From contig NZ_SGIS01000004.1 in assembly GCF_004208535.1 (NCBI RefSeq), positions 122,844 to 186,843 of the forward strand: a stretch of 64,000 nucleotides of DNA, read 5' to 3'. The notes below the pieces were generated by a model. The model ran no database searches. It worked only from the letters and a program-made list of their open reading frames with translations, and had not been told where the DNA came from. Positions within the stretch are counted from its first letter, which is position 1. Every line of letters begins with the position of its first letter. Origin of the DNA: Sphingomonas populi. GTDB lineage: Bacteria; Pseudomonadota; Alphaproteobacteria; Sphingomonadales; Sphingomonadaceae. The position numbers were made by a program, and so were the translations under genes. Shown one piece after another: positions 25,764 through 34,610 of the stretch.

Positions 25764-26596
25764 GCCCGGCCCACCAGATAGGACAGCATTGCGCCGCCGG
25801 CGATCCGCGCCATCTCGATCTTGCCGTGGTGAACCTTGTCGCACAGCGGATCGCGCTTTTTCACCCGCCGCGTAAGGTCTTCGGCCAGCCGTTGAATGAT
25901 CGCCACCTCCATGCCGAGCCGCCGGTCGCGGATGCCGCGCGCGAACCGCTTCGATTCGGCGAGCAGGCCGAGCGTCTGGTTGCCGATGTCTATGATCGTG
26001 CCGTGCAATGCGGGCGTCGAGGCGTCGTGCCCGAGATCGCTCACCGGCGCGCCGCGCCGCGCCAGCGCCGCGAGCGGGATATAGACGCGGCCGATCGCGC
26101 GGTAATCCTTCCCGCAATCCTGCAAATGGTTGATGACCTGCAACGCTGCGCACAGGGCGTCATTCGCGGGCCACAACGCGCGGTCCTCGCCGTGGACGTC
26201 GAGCACGTAGCGCCCGACCGGCATCGCCGAATAGCGGCAATAGTCGATCAGATCATCCCAGCTCTGATAGCGGTCGATCGTGCAGTCGCGCTCGAACGCG
26301 GTGAGCAGGTCGAGCGCATGGACCGGATCGAGCCGGTGCGCCGCCATCACGCCGCGCAGCTCGACCGAAACCGCGTCGGCGTCGCTCGTGCCCTGTATGC
26401 TCGCCCGCATCGCGCCGAGCAAAGCCAGCTTCTCGTCCGCGCTGGCGGCTGCATTGTCGGCGACATCATCGGCGGCGCGCGCGAAGCGGTAGAACGCCAG
26501 GATCGGCGCACGGTGCTGCGGCTTGAGCAGTGACGCGACTGGGAAATTCTCGTCCTTATGCCCCTTGCCGGACGCGAGATCGGTTGCTTTGCTCAT
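25760..26596 (-). CDS. hpnC: Hydroxysqualene synthase HpnC
   Basis: A 278-residue paralogue of HpnD. The first motif is AADDVADN; the second region reads NHLQDCGKDYRAIGRVYIP. HpnC turns presqualene diphosphate into hydroxysqualene. The N-terminus has SGKGHKDENFPVASLL, typical of HpnC. Overlaps with hpnB and hpnD are four bases each. Confidence 0.95.
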   Translation of the reverse strand: MSKATDLASGKGHKDENFPVASLLKPQHRAPILAFYRFARAADDVADNAAASADEKLALLGAMRASIQGTSDADAVSVELRGVMAAHRLDPVHALDLLTAFERDCTIDRYQSWDDLIDYCRYSAMPVGRYVLDVHGEDRALWPANDALCAALQVINHLQDCGKDYRAIGRVYIPLAALARRGAPVSDLGHDASTPALHGTIIDIGNQTLGLLAESKRFARGIRDRRLGMEVAIIQRLAEDLTRRVKKRDPLCDKVHHGKIEMARIAGGAMLSYLVGRA

Positions 26597-27837
26597 GCGT
26601 GCAAGTCCGCCTGAGCGCGGCCTTTCCACATGCCGCCGCGCCCGCGCGCATGTTGCCACGCCGACAGCAAGGTGCAGCCGGCGTAGAAGCTCGCGATGCC
26701 GGGCAGCGCCGCGCCCCACAACGGCGAACGGCGGTAGAATCGCAACATCGGCTGAAACAGTATCGCCATCAAAATCCAAGCCATCATCCCGAGCGTCTGC
26801 GCATAGCCTCGCGCGAACACCGCAAGCAATGGCGGCGCGAGATAGGTAAGCGCGAGGCCGATCGTTGTGCCTGCCAGCAGCCAAAGCGAATAGCGTAGTT
26901 GTGCGTAAGCCGATCGGGAGATCATCGCCGCGACCGACTCGGCGGTGTCGTAGACGCGGATGCTGCGCGCGCGGTTGGTCAGCCCGAGCCAGATCGCGCC
27001 GTGGCGCTTCATCAGCGCGCCGAACGCGCAATCGTCGATCAGCGCGCCGCGCACCGCGCCGATCCCGCCCGCCGCTTCGAGCGCGGTACGCCGCACCAGC
27101 ATCACGCCGCCCGCCGCCCCGCCAAGTCCGCGCCCGCGTGCGTTCACCGTGGCGAACGGGTAGAGCATCTGGAAGAACCACACGAAGGCGGGGATCAGCG
27201 CGCGCTCGGCGAAACTCTTGCACCGCAGCCGCGCCATCAGCGACACCAGCACCCGGTCGTCGCCCTCGGCGCGGGCGACGAGGCTGGCGAGCGTATCGGG
27301 CGCATGTGCGATATCGGCGTCGGTGAGCAGCAGATACTCGGCATCCCCCGCCGCCGCGATCCCCTGCGACACCGCCCACAATTTGCCCGTCCACCCCCGC
27401 GCGAGCGGAGCACCCCGCAGGATGGTGAGCCGATCCGACCCTCGCGCGGCGGCGCGGGCGATGGCGGCGGTGCCATCGCCGCTGCCGTCATCGACGAGGA
27501 TGATGCGGAAGTCGCCCGGATAGTCCTGCGCGACAAGGCTGCCGATCGACTCGGCGATCACCTCGGCTTCGTCCCGCGCGGGGACAACCGCGACGACGGT
27601 GGGCCAGCCTGCTTCTTCACCCCTCCCTGGAAGGGAGGGGCCGGGGGTGGGTGGGTATGGGGCGAGCGCCGCGTTCCCACGAGAGGAACCCACCCCCAAC
27701 CCCTCCCTTTCAGGGAGGGGAGTGCGGTCACGCACGGGGACAGGTTGCGTATCCCGCTCGCGCGCCAGCCAGAACCCACCGCGCCCGAGCGCGATGCCCA
27801 GCCAGATCGCCACCGTCAGCGCGCCCAGCCAGATCAC
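26593..27837 (-). CDS. hpnB: Hopene-associated glycosyltransferase HpnB
   Basis: A 414-residue family 2 glycosyltransferase with an N-terminal membrane helix (VIWLGALTVAIWLGIALG), a GT-A core (VVAVVPARDEAEVI, LLLTDADIAHAPD, LIDDCAFGALMKRHG) and three or four C-terminal helices. The GTG at 27837 overlaps the hpnA stop. Between the first helix and the GT core, residues about 33-75 are a proline/glycine-rich stretch encoded by a repeat element inserted in frame. The donor and acceptor sugars are not known. Confidence 0.9.
   Translation of the reverse strand: MIWLGALTVAIWLGIALGRGGFWLARERDTQPVPVRDRTPLPEREGLGVGSSRGNAALAPYPPTPGPSLPGRGEEAGWPTVVAVVPARDEAEVIAESIGSLVAQDYPGDFRIILVDDGSGDGTAAIARAAARGSDRLTILRGAPLARGWTGKLWAVSQGIAAAGDAEYLLLTDADIAHAPDTLASLVARAEGDDRVLVSLMARLRCKSFAERALIPAFVWFFQMLYPFATVNARGRGLGGAAGGVMLVRRTALEAAGGIGAVRGALIDDCAFGALMKRHGAIWLGLTNRARSIRVYDTAESVAAMISRSAYAQLRYSLWLLAGTTIGLALTYLAPPLLAVFARGYAQTLGMMAWILMAILFQPMLRFYRRSPLWGAALPGIASFYAGCTLLSAWQHARGRGGMWKGRAQADLHA
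27618..27720. repeat. Inverted repeat inserted in frame in hpnB
   Basis: CCCCTCCCTGGAAGGGAGGGG and an adjoining GGGGGTGGGTGGG on the left are matched by CCCACCCCCAACCCCTCCC and CAGGGAGGGG on the right, each half being itself a hairpin. The whole is about 103 bases and is read through as part of HpnB. This CCCTCCC/GGGAGGG family is usually intergenic in sphingomonads. Confidence 0.85.
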
Positions 27838-28829
27838 CGGATCATCCCCGCGCCCCGGAACCAGTCGATCGCATCGCGCAAAGCCTCGACATGCGGCCGC
27901 GCATGGTAGCCAAGCTCGGCCTCCGCGCGCGCACTCGAATAATACATCGCATGCCCCGCCATCTTGAGCGAATCGATCGTCAGGAACGGCTCCTTGCCCG
28001 TCACCCGCGCGAGCAACTCGTTCGCCCACGCCAGCGGGTACAGCGGCCCACGCGGCAGCGCCACGGTCGGCGCCTTGCGCCCAACCAACGCCGCGATCTC
28101 GCCGAGCATCGCCCCCAGCGACACGTCCTGCCCGCCCAGAATATAGCGCTCGCCGATCCGCCCCTTCGCCAGCGCGAGCAAATGCCCCTCCGCCACGTCA
28201 TCGACGTGAACGAGGTTCAGCCCGCTATCGACGAACGCCGGCATCTTGCCCGACGCCGCCTCGACGATGATCCGCCCGGTCGGCGTCGGCCGCACGTCGC
28301 GCGGGCCGATCGGGGTGGAGGGGTTGACGATCACCACCGGCAGCCCCGCCGCCGCCATCGCCTCGACCAGCCGCTCGGCGACCACCTTGCTGCGCTTGTA
28401 CGCGCCGACCGCCTGTTCGGGCGTGGCGGGCCGGGTTTCGTCGGCGGGACGGGCAGGGTCGGGCAGGAGGGTGGCGACGCTGCTGGTATAGACGATCCGC
28501 TCGACCCCGGCATCGCGCGCCGCTTCCATGACGGCACGCGTGCTGGCGAGATTGTTGCGGACGATCTCCTCCGGGTCGGGCGCCCAGATCCGGTAATCGG
28601 CGGCGACGTGGAACAGGTGCCGCACCCCCGCCATCGCGCGCGCCATCGCGTGCGGGTCACGCGCATCGCCCTCGACCAGTTCGCCCGGAAAATCGACGAG
28701 ATTGGCGCGCGCGCTGCTCGCGCGCACGACTCCGCGCACGCTGCGACCCTGTGCCGCCAGCCGCCGCGCCACCGCGGAGCCGACGAACCCCGAGACGCCG
28801 GTGACGAGAACCAGATCGCTGCTGTCCAT
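27834..28829 (-). CDS. hpnA: Hopanoid-associated sugar epimerase HpnA
   Basis: A 331-residue extended short-chain dehydrogenase. The NAD(P) motif is VTGVSGFVGSAVARRL (residues about 9-24); the catalytic region has YTSSVATL and YKRSKVVAE (YxxxK). It heads the seven-gene minus-strand operon hpnA-B-C-D-E-shc-hpnG, in which five of six junctions are four-base overlaps. Its substrate is not established. Confidence 0.93.
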   Translation of the reverse strand: MDSSDLVLVTGVSGFVGSAVARRLAAQGRSVRGVVRASSARANLVDFPGELVEGDARDPHAMARAMAGVRHLFHVAADYRIWAPDPEEIVRNNLASTRAVMEAARDAGVERIVYTSSVATLLPDPARPADETRPATPEQAVGAYKRSKVVAERLVEAMAAAGLPVVIVNPSTPIGPRDVRPTPTGRIIVEAASGKMPAFVDSGLNLVHVDDVAEGHLLALAKGRIGERYILGGQDVSLGAMLGEIAALVGRKAPTVALPRGPLYPLAWANELLARVTGKEPFLTIDSLKMAGHAMYYSSARAEAELGYHARPHVEALRDAIDWFRGAGMIR

Positions 28830-28918
28830 CCGCGCCCCTTTACCCAAAGTCATGGCGGAAGGAAGGCGCTGACATTCGCGCGTGAGGCGGGTAGGGGGCG
28901 GCACGGATCGAACGCTCC

Positions 28919-29003
28919 CCAGCCGTTCGTGCCGAGCGAAGTCGAGGCACATGGCGAGACGTAACCGCGTGTCCCTCGACTTCGCTCGGGACGAACGGCT
29001 GGG
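28919..29003. repeat. CCGTTCG inverted-repeat element between hpnA and hpnI
   Basis: Arms at 28919-28950 and 28971-29003, of the form CCAGCCGTTCGTGCCGAGCG and its near-complement, flank a 20-base spacer. It is the same family as the elements after msrB and before the S9 peptidase. It fills the promoter interval of the divergent hpnA and hpnI transcripts. Confidence 0.8.
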
Positions 29004-29038
29004 GCGTTTGCGGCGCGCGGCGATTGGGACGTTCTGAC

Positions 29039-30190
29039 GTGGGGTACATCACCGCAATCCTCGGCTCGCTCGCGGTGCTACTTGCCGCGATCGGCATCGG
29101 CTGGATGCTTGCGGCGACCTTCGTGCTGCGCCGCTTCTTCGCGCACCCCGCGCCGGCGGCCGACGCGATCGTCGGCGTCACCATCCTCAAACCGCTCCAC
29201 GGCACCGAACCGCGCTTCCTCGACACGCTCGCGAGCTTCCTCACCCAGTCGCACACCGGCCCGGTCCAGTTCCTGTGCGGCGTGCAGCGCGCCGATGACC
29301 CAGCGATTCGCGCGATCGACGCGCTGCGCCGCCGCCACCCCGAAGCCGTGATCGATCTCGTCATCGACTCGACCCGTCACGGATCGAGCGGCAAGATCTC
29401 CAACCTCGCCAATCTCGAACCGCACATCCGCCATCCGGTGGTGATGCTCAGCGACAGCGACATCGCGGTCGGCCGCGATTACATCCGGCAAGTGCTGGCG
29501 GCGCTCGACCAGCCCAATGTCGGTATCGTCACCTGCGCCTATCACGGGCGCGGCGACGCCGGCTTCTGGTCGCGCCTCGGCGCGGCCGGAATCGACTGGC
29601 AATTCCTGCTCGGACTGATCTTCGGTGTCGCCAATCGCCTCGCGACACCGTGCATGGGTTCCACCATCGCGATGCGCCGCGACACGCTGGAGCGGATCGG
29701 CGGCTTCGCGCGCTTCGCCGACGTGCTCGCCGATGATTATGCGATCGGCGCGGCGGTGCGCGATCTCGGCCTCGCCGTCTTGGTGCCACCGCTGCTGGTG
29801 ACGCACGCCTTCGACGAACGCTCCGCTCGCGCGCTGTGGCGGCACGAACTGCGCTGGGGCGTCACGGTACGCGATCTCGGCCTCGCGCCGTACCTCGGGT
29901 TGATCGTGACCTTCCCGCTGCCGATCGCGCTGCTCGCCGCTTTGTGGTGGCCCACCGCAGGGCTAACGCTCGCCGGAATCGCGCTCGCCGTCCGCCTTTT
30001 CGCCGCAATTTCGGTGGAACGGATCGCTGGCGCGCAGGCTGCGCCGCTCTGGGTGTTGCCGATACGCGACACTTTCGGATTTGCGGTCTATTGCGCCAGC
30101 TTCTGCGTCCGCTCGGTTGATTGGCGCGGCGCGACGCTTAGAATAGGACCACACGGCCGCATCGCTGCGGCCCCGGAGACTTTACCATGA
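29039..30190 (+). CDS. hpnI: Hopanoid glycosyltransferase HpnI
   Basis: A 383-residue GT2 enzyme resembling ceramide glucosyltransferase, with an N-terminal helix (residues 3-28), a GT-A core (VTILKPLHGTEPRF, MLSDSDIAVGRDY, VLADDYAIGAAV, and LWRHELRWGV, a QxxRW-like motif) and C-terminal helices. HpnI adds N-acetylglucosamine to bacteriohopanetetrol. The GTG at 29039 was chosen because it follows GGGA and starts the hydrophobic helix. It overlaps hpnJ by four bases. Confidence 0.93.
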   Translation: MGYITAILGSLAVLLAAIGIGWMLAATFVLRRFFAHPAPAADAIVGVTILKPLHGTEPRFLDTLASFLTQSHTGPVQFLCGVQRADDPAIRAIDALRRRHPEAVIDLVIDSTRHGSSGKISNLANLEPHIRHPVVMLSDSDIAVGRDYIRQVLAALDQPNVGIVTCAYHGRGDAGFWSRLGAAGIDWQFLLGLIFGVANRLATPCMGSTIAMRRDTLERIGGFARFADVLADDYAIGAAVRDLGLAVLVPPLLVTHAFDERSARALWRHELRWGVTVRDLGLAPYLGLIVTFPLPIALLAALWWPTAGLTLAGIALAVRLFAAISVERIAGAQAAPLWVLPIRDTFGFAVYCASFCVRSVDWRGATLRIGPHGRIAAAPETLP

Positions 30191-31632
30191 TGCGTTCGCT
30201 TTTCCTGCAAGGCCCCTCGTTCGACGGATATGACGGCGGGGCCGGCGCGCGCTATCAGATGAAGCGCGAGGTCAAGTCGTTCTGGTATCCGACCTGGCTC
30301 GCGCAGCCCGCCGCGATGGTGCCCGGATCGAAGCTGATCGACGCGCCCGCGCATGACCAGTCGTGGGACGACATCAAGCACGAGGTCGATGGCATGGAGC
30401 TGATCGTCCTGCACACCTCGACGCCGAGCTTCGCGCAGGACGTGAAGTGCGCCGAGCTGATCCGCGCGCGCAACCCTACCGCGCTGATCGGTCTCGTCGG
30501 TGCCAAGGTCGCGGTCGAGCCGGACAAGAGCCTCGCCGCCACCGCCTCGGTCGATTTCGTCGCGCGCGAGGAATATGATTTCACGATCCTCGATATCGCC
30601 GAGGGCAAGCCGCTTGCCGAAGTCGACGGCATCACCTGGCGCGCGCCCGACGGATCGTTCGTCCGCAACAAGGACCGCGCGATGATCGAGAACATGGACG
30701 ACCTGCCGATGGTCTCGCCGATCTACAAGCGTGACCTCCAGATCGAGAAATATTTCGGCGGCTACCTCAAGCACCCGTATGTCAGCTTCTATACCGGCCG
30801 TGGCTGCAAGAGCCGCTGCACCTTCTGCCTGTGGCCGCAGACCATCGGCGGGCACAACTACCGTGGCCGCTCGGTCGCCAAGGTGGTCGAGGAAGTGAAG
30901 TACATCATCGAGAACATCCCCGAGACCAAGGAGATTTTCTTCGACGACGACACGCTGACCGACATCCACTCGCGCGTCGAGGAAATCGCCGTCGCGCTCG
31001 GCGAGCTGGGTTTCGGCAAGCCCGGCTTCCCGATGACGTGGAGCTGCAACGCGAAGGCCAATGTGCCGCGCAAGACCTTGGAAATCCTCAAGGCGAACGG
31101 CCTGCGCCTGCTGCTCGTCGGCTATGAGAGTGGCAACCAGCAGATCCTCCACAACATCAAGAAGGGCCTGCGCGTCGACGTCGCCAAGCAGTTCACCAAG
31201 GACTGCCATGAGCTCGGCATCGTCATCCACGGCACCTTCATCCTCGGCCTGCCGGGCGAGACCGAAGAGACGATCGAGGAGACGATCAACTACGCCAAGG
31301 AGATCAACCCGCACACCATCCAGGTGTCGCTGGCGGCGCCCTATCCCGGCACCTTCCTCTACAAGCAGGCGACCGAGAACGGCTGGTTCGACAACAGCAA
31401 CAGCCTGTTGACCGACGACGGCAACCAGATCGCGCAGCTATCCTACCCGCATCTCAATGCGACGGTGATCTTCGACAAGGTCGAGGAATTCTACAAGCGC
31501 TTCTACTTCCGCCCCTCCAAGATCGGCTCGATCGTGTGGGAAATGCTGCGTGATTGGGACATGATGAAGCGCCGTCTGCGCGAGGGCGTCGAGTTCTTCG
31601 ACTTCCTGCGCCGCCGCAAAGAGGCCGCGTAA
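30187..31632 (+). CDS. hpnJ: Radical SAM enzyme HpnJ
   Basis: A 481-residue B12-binding-type radical SAM protein: an N-terminal cobalamin-like domain and a SAM domain with GRGCKSRCTFCLWP (CxxxCxxC, about residues 205-213). HpnJ converts the glucosamine group on bacteriohopanetetrol to the cyclitol ether. With hpnI and hpnK present, the host is predicted to make bacteriohopanetetrol cyclitol ether. The start ATG overlaps the hpnI stop. Confidence 0.94.
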   Translation: MMRSLFLQGPSFDGYDGGAGARYQMKREVKSFWYPTWLAQPAAMVPGSKLIDAPAHDQSWDDIKHEVDGMELIVLHTSTPSFAQDVKCAELIRARNPTALIGLVGAKVAVEPDKSLAATASVDFVAREEYDFTILDIAEGKPLAEVDGITWRAPDGSFVRNKDRAMIENMDDLPMVSPIYKRDLQIEKYFGGYLKHPYVSFYTGRGCKSRCTFCLWPQTIGGHNYRGRSVAKVVEEVKYIIENIPETKEIFFDDDTLTDIHSRVEEIAVALGELGFGKPGFPMTWSCNAKANVPRKTLEILKANGLRLLLVGYESGNQQILHNIKKGLRVDVAKQFTKDCHELGIVIHGTFILGLPGETEETIEETINYAKEINPHTIQVSLAAPYPGTFLYKQATENGWFDNSNSLLTDDGNQIAQLSYPHLNATVIFDKVEEFYKRFYFRPSKIGSIVWEMLRDWDMMKRRLREGVEFFDFLRRRKEAA

Positions 31633-31656
31633 ACCCCTGATGACAAGGCGTTTGTC

Positions 31657-31854
31657 GTGAGCACGGCTTCGGATATGACGGTCAACGAACGGCTCGCCGC
31701 GCGCGGGCTGTTCGAGGATTGGGAACGCGCGGTGCGCGCGGGCGACCGCGCGACGATGGTGCTGTTGCTGCGCCGGATCGGCATCCCCAACGCGCCGCGC
31801 GTCGCCGATATCGTGCTCGCCGATCCCGCCTTCTACGGCGTCGGCGCGGTGTGA
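31657..31854 (+). CDS. Small hypothetical protein between hpnJ and hpnK
   Basis: A 65-residue protein starting at GTG 31657, with 24 bases to hpnJ and nine to hpnK. It is mostly helical with charged surfaces (ERLAARGLFEDWERAVRAGD) and ends in LADPAFYGVGAV. Its tight position suggests it is translated with the hopanoid genes. No domain is recognised; it could be a small accessory subunit. Confidence 0.6.
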   Translation: MSTASDMTVNERLAARGLFEDWERAVRAGDRATMVLLLRRIGIPNAPRVADIVLADPAFYGVGAV

Positions 31855-31863
31855 GGCGGATAC

Positions 31864-32688
31864 GTGAAGACGGTCATTCTCAATGCCGATGATTTCGGCG
31901 TGTCGGTCCCGGTCAACGATGCAATCGAGCAGGCGCACCGCGACGGCATCCTCACCACCACCAGCCTGATGGTGACGGGCGAGGCGTACGCGGATGCGGT
32001 AGCGAGGACGCGAACGATGCCGCATCTCGGCGTCGGCCTGCACATCGCGCTCGCCGAGGTGCCGCCCGCGCTCCCGCCCGAGCGCATTCCCGATCTCGTC
32101 GATGCGGGCGGCATGTTCCGTATCGAGGCGCTCGCCACCAGCCTCGCGATCCTGCTGCGCCCGGCGGTGCGGCGCCAGCTCACCGCCGAGATCGAGGCGC
32201 AGTTCCGCCTGTTCGTCGCGACCGGGCTACCGCTCGACCATGTCGATTCGCACAAGCACATGCACATGCACCCGGCGATCGCATCGACCGTCATCGCCGT
32301 CGGCCAGCGCTTCGGGATGCGCGCCGGGCGTGCGCCAATCGAGCCGCGCGCGGTGCTGCGCAAGGTCGAGCCGGTCAAGGGCATGGATATCGCCGCGCCC
32401 TTCGCGCGCCGCGTCCGCACCAAGCTGCGCCGTGCCGGCATGAAGGCGCCCGATCACGTCTTCGGCCTCGCCTGGTCGGGCGGGATGACGCCGGACCGGC
32501 TGCGCGGCATCCTCCGGCATCTGCCCGACGGGGTCAGCGAAATCTATCTTCACCCCGCCACGGGCGACTATCCGCTCGCCGCACCGGGGTATCACTATCA
32601 GGAAGAATTGGCGGCGCTGCTCGATCCGGTTGCACGCGACATCATCGCGCGCGGCGGCATCCGGCTGGCGCGCTTCGCCGATCTGTAG
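31864..32688 (+). CDS. hpnK: Hopanoid N-acetylglucosamine deacetylase HpnK
   Basis: A 274-residue YdjC-like carbohydrate deacetylase. Metal and catalytic motifs: LNADDFGVS at the N-terminus, GLHIALAE, DHVDSHKHMHMHP, and YLHPATGDYP. HpnK removes the acetyl group from the sugar added by HpnI. GTG start at 31864. Confidence 0.94.
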   Translation: MKTVILNADDFGVSVPVNDAIEQAHRDGILTTTSLMVTGEAYADAVARTRTMPHLGVGLHIALAEVPPALPPERIPDLVDAGGMFRIEALATSLAILLRPAVRRQLTAEIEAQFRLFVATGLPLDHVDSHKHMHMHPAIASTVIAVGQRFGMRAGRAPIEPRAVLRKVEPVKGMDIAAPFARRVRTKLRRAGMKAPDHVFGLAWSGGMTPDRLRGILRHLPDGVSEIYLHPATGDYPLAAPGYHYQEELAALLDPVARDIIARGGIRLARFADL

Positions 32689-32701
32689 ACGGAACCCGCG
32701 T

Positions 32702-33598
32702 ATGAACTATATCCCCGGCAGAATCGAAGCCGCCGGCCCCGCGCTCGGTGAGCGCGTCAGGCTCGGCAGCCACGCGCACAAGATCCTGTTCTGTCGCGCT
32801 TTGCTCGATACCCACGATCCCTACACGCCCGCGCTGATCGACTGGCCGGTGCTGGAAGACGACGTGCGCGCCAAGATCGTGTCGCTGCCGATCTGGGACA
32901 TGGCGGTTCAAACCGAGGGCAGGACGGGGCTGTTCGTCCAGACTTTCGCCGATTTCGTGCGTGATCCCGAACTCAAGACCGCGCTCGAAATGGATGCCTT
33001 CGAGGAGAAGCGCCACAAGATCGTGCTCGCCGACATGGTCCAGCATTACGGTATCGTGCTCGAACCCGAGCCGCCCTACATCAAGCCCAAGGACGCCGAA
33101 TGGGCGTTCATGCGTTCGGGCTTCTCCGAATGTATCGACAGCTTCTTCGGCTTCGGCCTGTTTAAGATCGCCAAGGACACCGGCTTCTTCCCGCCCGAAC
33201 TGATCGACACGTTCGAGCCGGTGATGCGCGAGGAGGGGCGGCACATCCTGTTCTTCGTCAACTGGGTGGCGTGGTGGCGGCGCAACATGCCGTGGTGGCG
33301 GCGGCCCTATTTCGAACTCAAGGTCTGGGCGGTCTGGTGTTTCCTGATTTGGGAGCGGCTGGACATGGCCAAGGGCATGGGCGAGAACACCAAGGCGCAG
33401 GAAAACAACTTCACGCTCAACGGATCGAAGGAATTGGGCGTCGAGATCGAATTTCCCGAACTCGCCGCGATTTGCCTCGCCGAGAACGACCGCCGGCTCG
33501 CGCCGTATGACGCGCGGCTGATCCGCCCCAAATTCGTGCCCGGCGCGATCCGGCTCGTGCTGAGGCTGATGCGGAAGAAGACCCCGGCCACCGCATGA
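32702..33598 (+). CDS. Ferritin-like di-iron protein, hopanoid-locus associated
   Basis: A 298-residue mostly helical protein. Two ExxRH motifs (EEKRH at 101-105 and EEGRH at 177-181) plus E143 in SECIDSFF give the ligand set expected for a di-iron four-helix bundle. Two aromatic stretches (VNWVAWWRR and LKVWAVWCFLIW) could touch the membrane. It lies 13 bases after hpnK and overlaps hpnL by four bases, so an oxidative or hydroxylation step on the hopanoid or a related lipid is plausible. I do not recognise an established name. Confidence 0.65.
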   Translation: MNYIPGRIEAAGPALGERVRLGSHAHKILFCRALLDTHDPYTPALIDWPVLEDDVRAKIVSLPIWDMAVQTEGRTGLFVQTFADFVRDPELKTALEMDAFEEKRHKIVLADMVQHYGIVLEPEPPYIKPKDAEWAFMRSGFSECIDSFFGFGLFKIAKDTGFFPPELIDTFEPVMREEGRHILFFVNWVAWWRRNMPWWRRPYFELKVWAVWCFLIWERLDMAKGMGENTKAQENNFTLNGSKELGVEIEFPELAAICLAENDRRLAPYDARLIRPKFVPGAIRLVLRLMRKKTPATA

Positions 33599-34587
33599 AC
33601 CGCTTCGCGCGCGCCGGCCTGCTCGCCGCCACCCTGATCGGCATCGCGGTCGCTGGCTGGACGGTCGGGGCGGTCGGCGCGCGGCAGGTGTTCGCGGGCA
33701 TGGCGGCGATCGGCTGGCTCGGCATGGGCGCGTTCCTGCTCTGCTCGGTGGGCGTGCTGCTGCTGCTCGGCGGCGCGTGGCTCGTCACCGCGCCTGGCGA
33801 GCCACTGCGTCGGCTGCCGTTGTTCGTCTGGGCGCGCACCACCCGCGAGGCGGCGACCGACGTGCTGCCTTTCTCGCAACTCGGCGGCCTCGTCGTCGGC
33901 GCGCGTACGCTCGCGGCGCGCGGCGTGCCCGATTCGCTGATCTACGCCTCGATGGTCGCTGACATGACCACCGAAATGGCGGCGCAATTGCTGTTCACCA
34001 TCGCCGGGGTCGCGACCCTGCTCGTCGTGCTGACCAGCGGCCCGGTCCACGCCGGGCTGGTGTCGCTCGCGATCGGTGGGCTGGGCGTGATGGCGGTGCT
34101 GATGATCGCCTTCATCGCCGGGCAGCGCCCGGTGCTCAGGCTGGTCGGCGCGGTGGGCGCACGGATGATCCCCGGTTCGGTCGAGGCGGTCGATGCGGTG
34201 CGCTTGCAACTCGACGCGGTCTACCGCGAACCCAGGCGGATTCTCGCCGCCTTCGCGCTCAACCTGCTCGCGTGGATCGGCAGTGCGGCGGGGGCGTGGG
34301 TGGCGCTGTGGTTCATGGGGTCGCATGTGCCGCTGTGGGCGGCGCTGACGATCGAGGCGCTGATCTTCACGCTGCGCAGCGTCGCTTTCGCAGTCCCCGG
34401 CGCGATCGGTATTCAGGAAGCCGCTTATGCGCTGATCGGCCCGGTGTTCGGCTTGCCGCCGACCACCGCGCTCGCGCTGTCGCTGCTCAAGCGCGCGCGC
34501 GATCTCATCATCGGCGTGCCGGCGATCCTCGCGTGGCAGGCGGGCGAAGTCGGCGCGCTCGTCGCCAAACGGGTCGAACCCGCCTGA
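33595..34587 (+). CDS. hpnL: Hopanoid-associated membrane protein HpnL
   Basis: A 330-residue polytopic membrane protein with about eight helices, of the lysylphosphatidylglycerol synthase transmembrane/UPF0104 type. Family features: FSQLGGLVVGARTL, AVPGAIGIQEAAYALIGP and LLKRARDLIIGVPAIL in outline. Members in hopanoid loci are called HpnL; its role is not settled. Four-base overlap with the ferritin-like gene. Confidence 0.9.
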   Translation: MNRFARAGLLAATLIGIAVAGWTVGAVGARQVFAGMAAIGWLGMGAFLLCSVGVLLLLGGAWLVTAPGEPLRRLPLFVWARTTREAATDVLPFSQLGGLVVGARTLAARGVPDSLIYASMVADMTTEMAAQLLFTIAGVATLLVVLTSGPVHAGLVSLAIGGLGVMAVLMIAFIAGQRPVLRLVGAVGARMIPGSVEAVDAVRLQLDAVYREPRRILAAFALNLLAWIGSAAGAWVALWFMGSHVPLWAALTIEALIFTLRSVAFAVPGAIGIQEAAYALIGPVFGLPPTTALALSLLKRARDLIIGVPAILAWQAGEVGALVAKRVEPA

Positions 34588-34610
34588 CCGCCCGCAGCCC
34601 CCGCATCGTC

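Noticed and set aside
27605..27735. Frameshift or assembly error in hpnB.
   Set aside because: The frame stays open on both sides and the GT core follows normally, so an in-frame repeat insertion explains it better.
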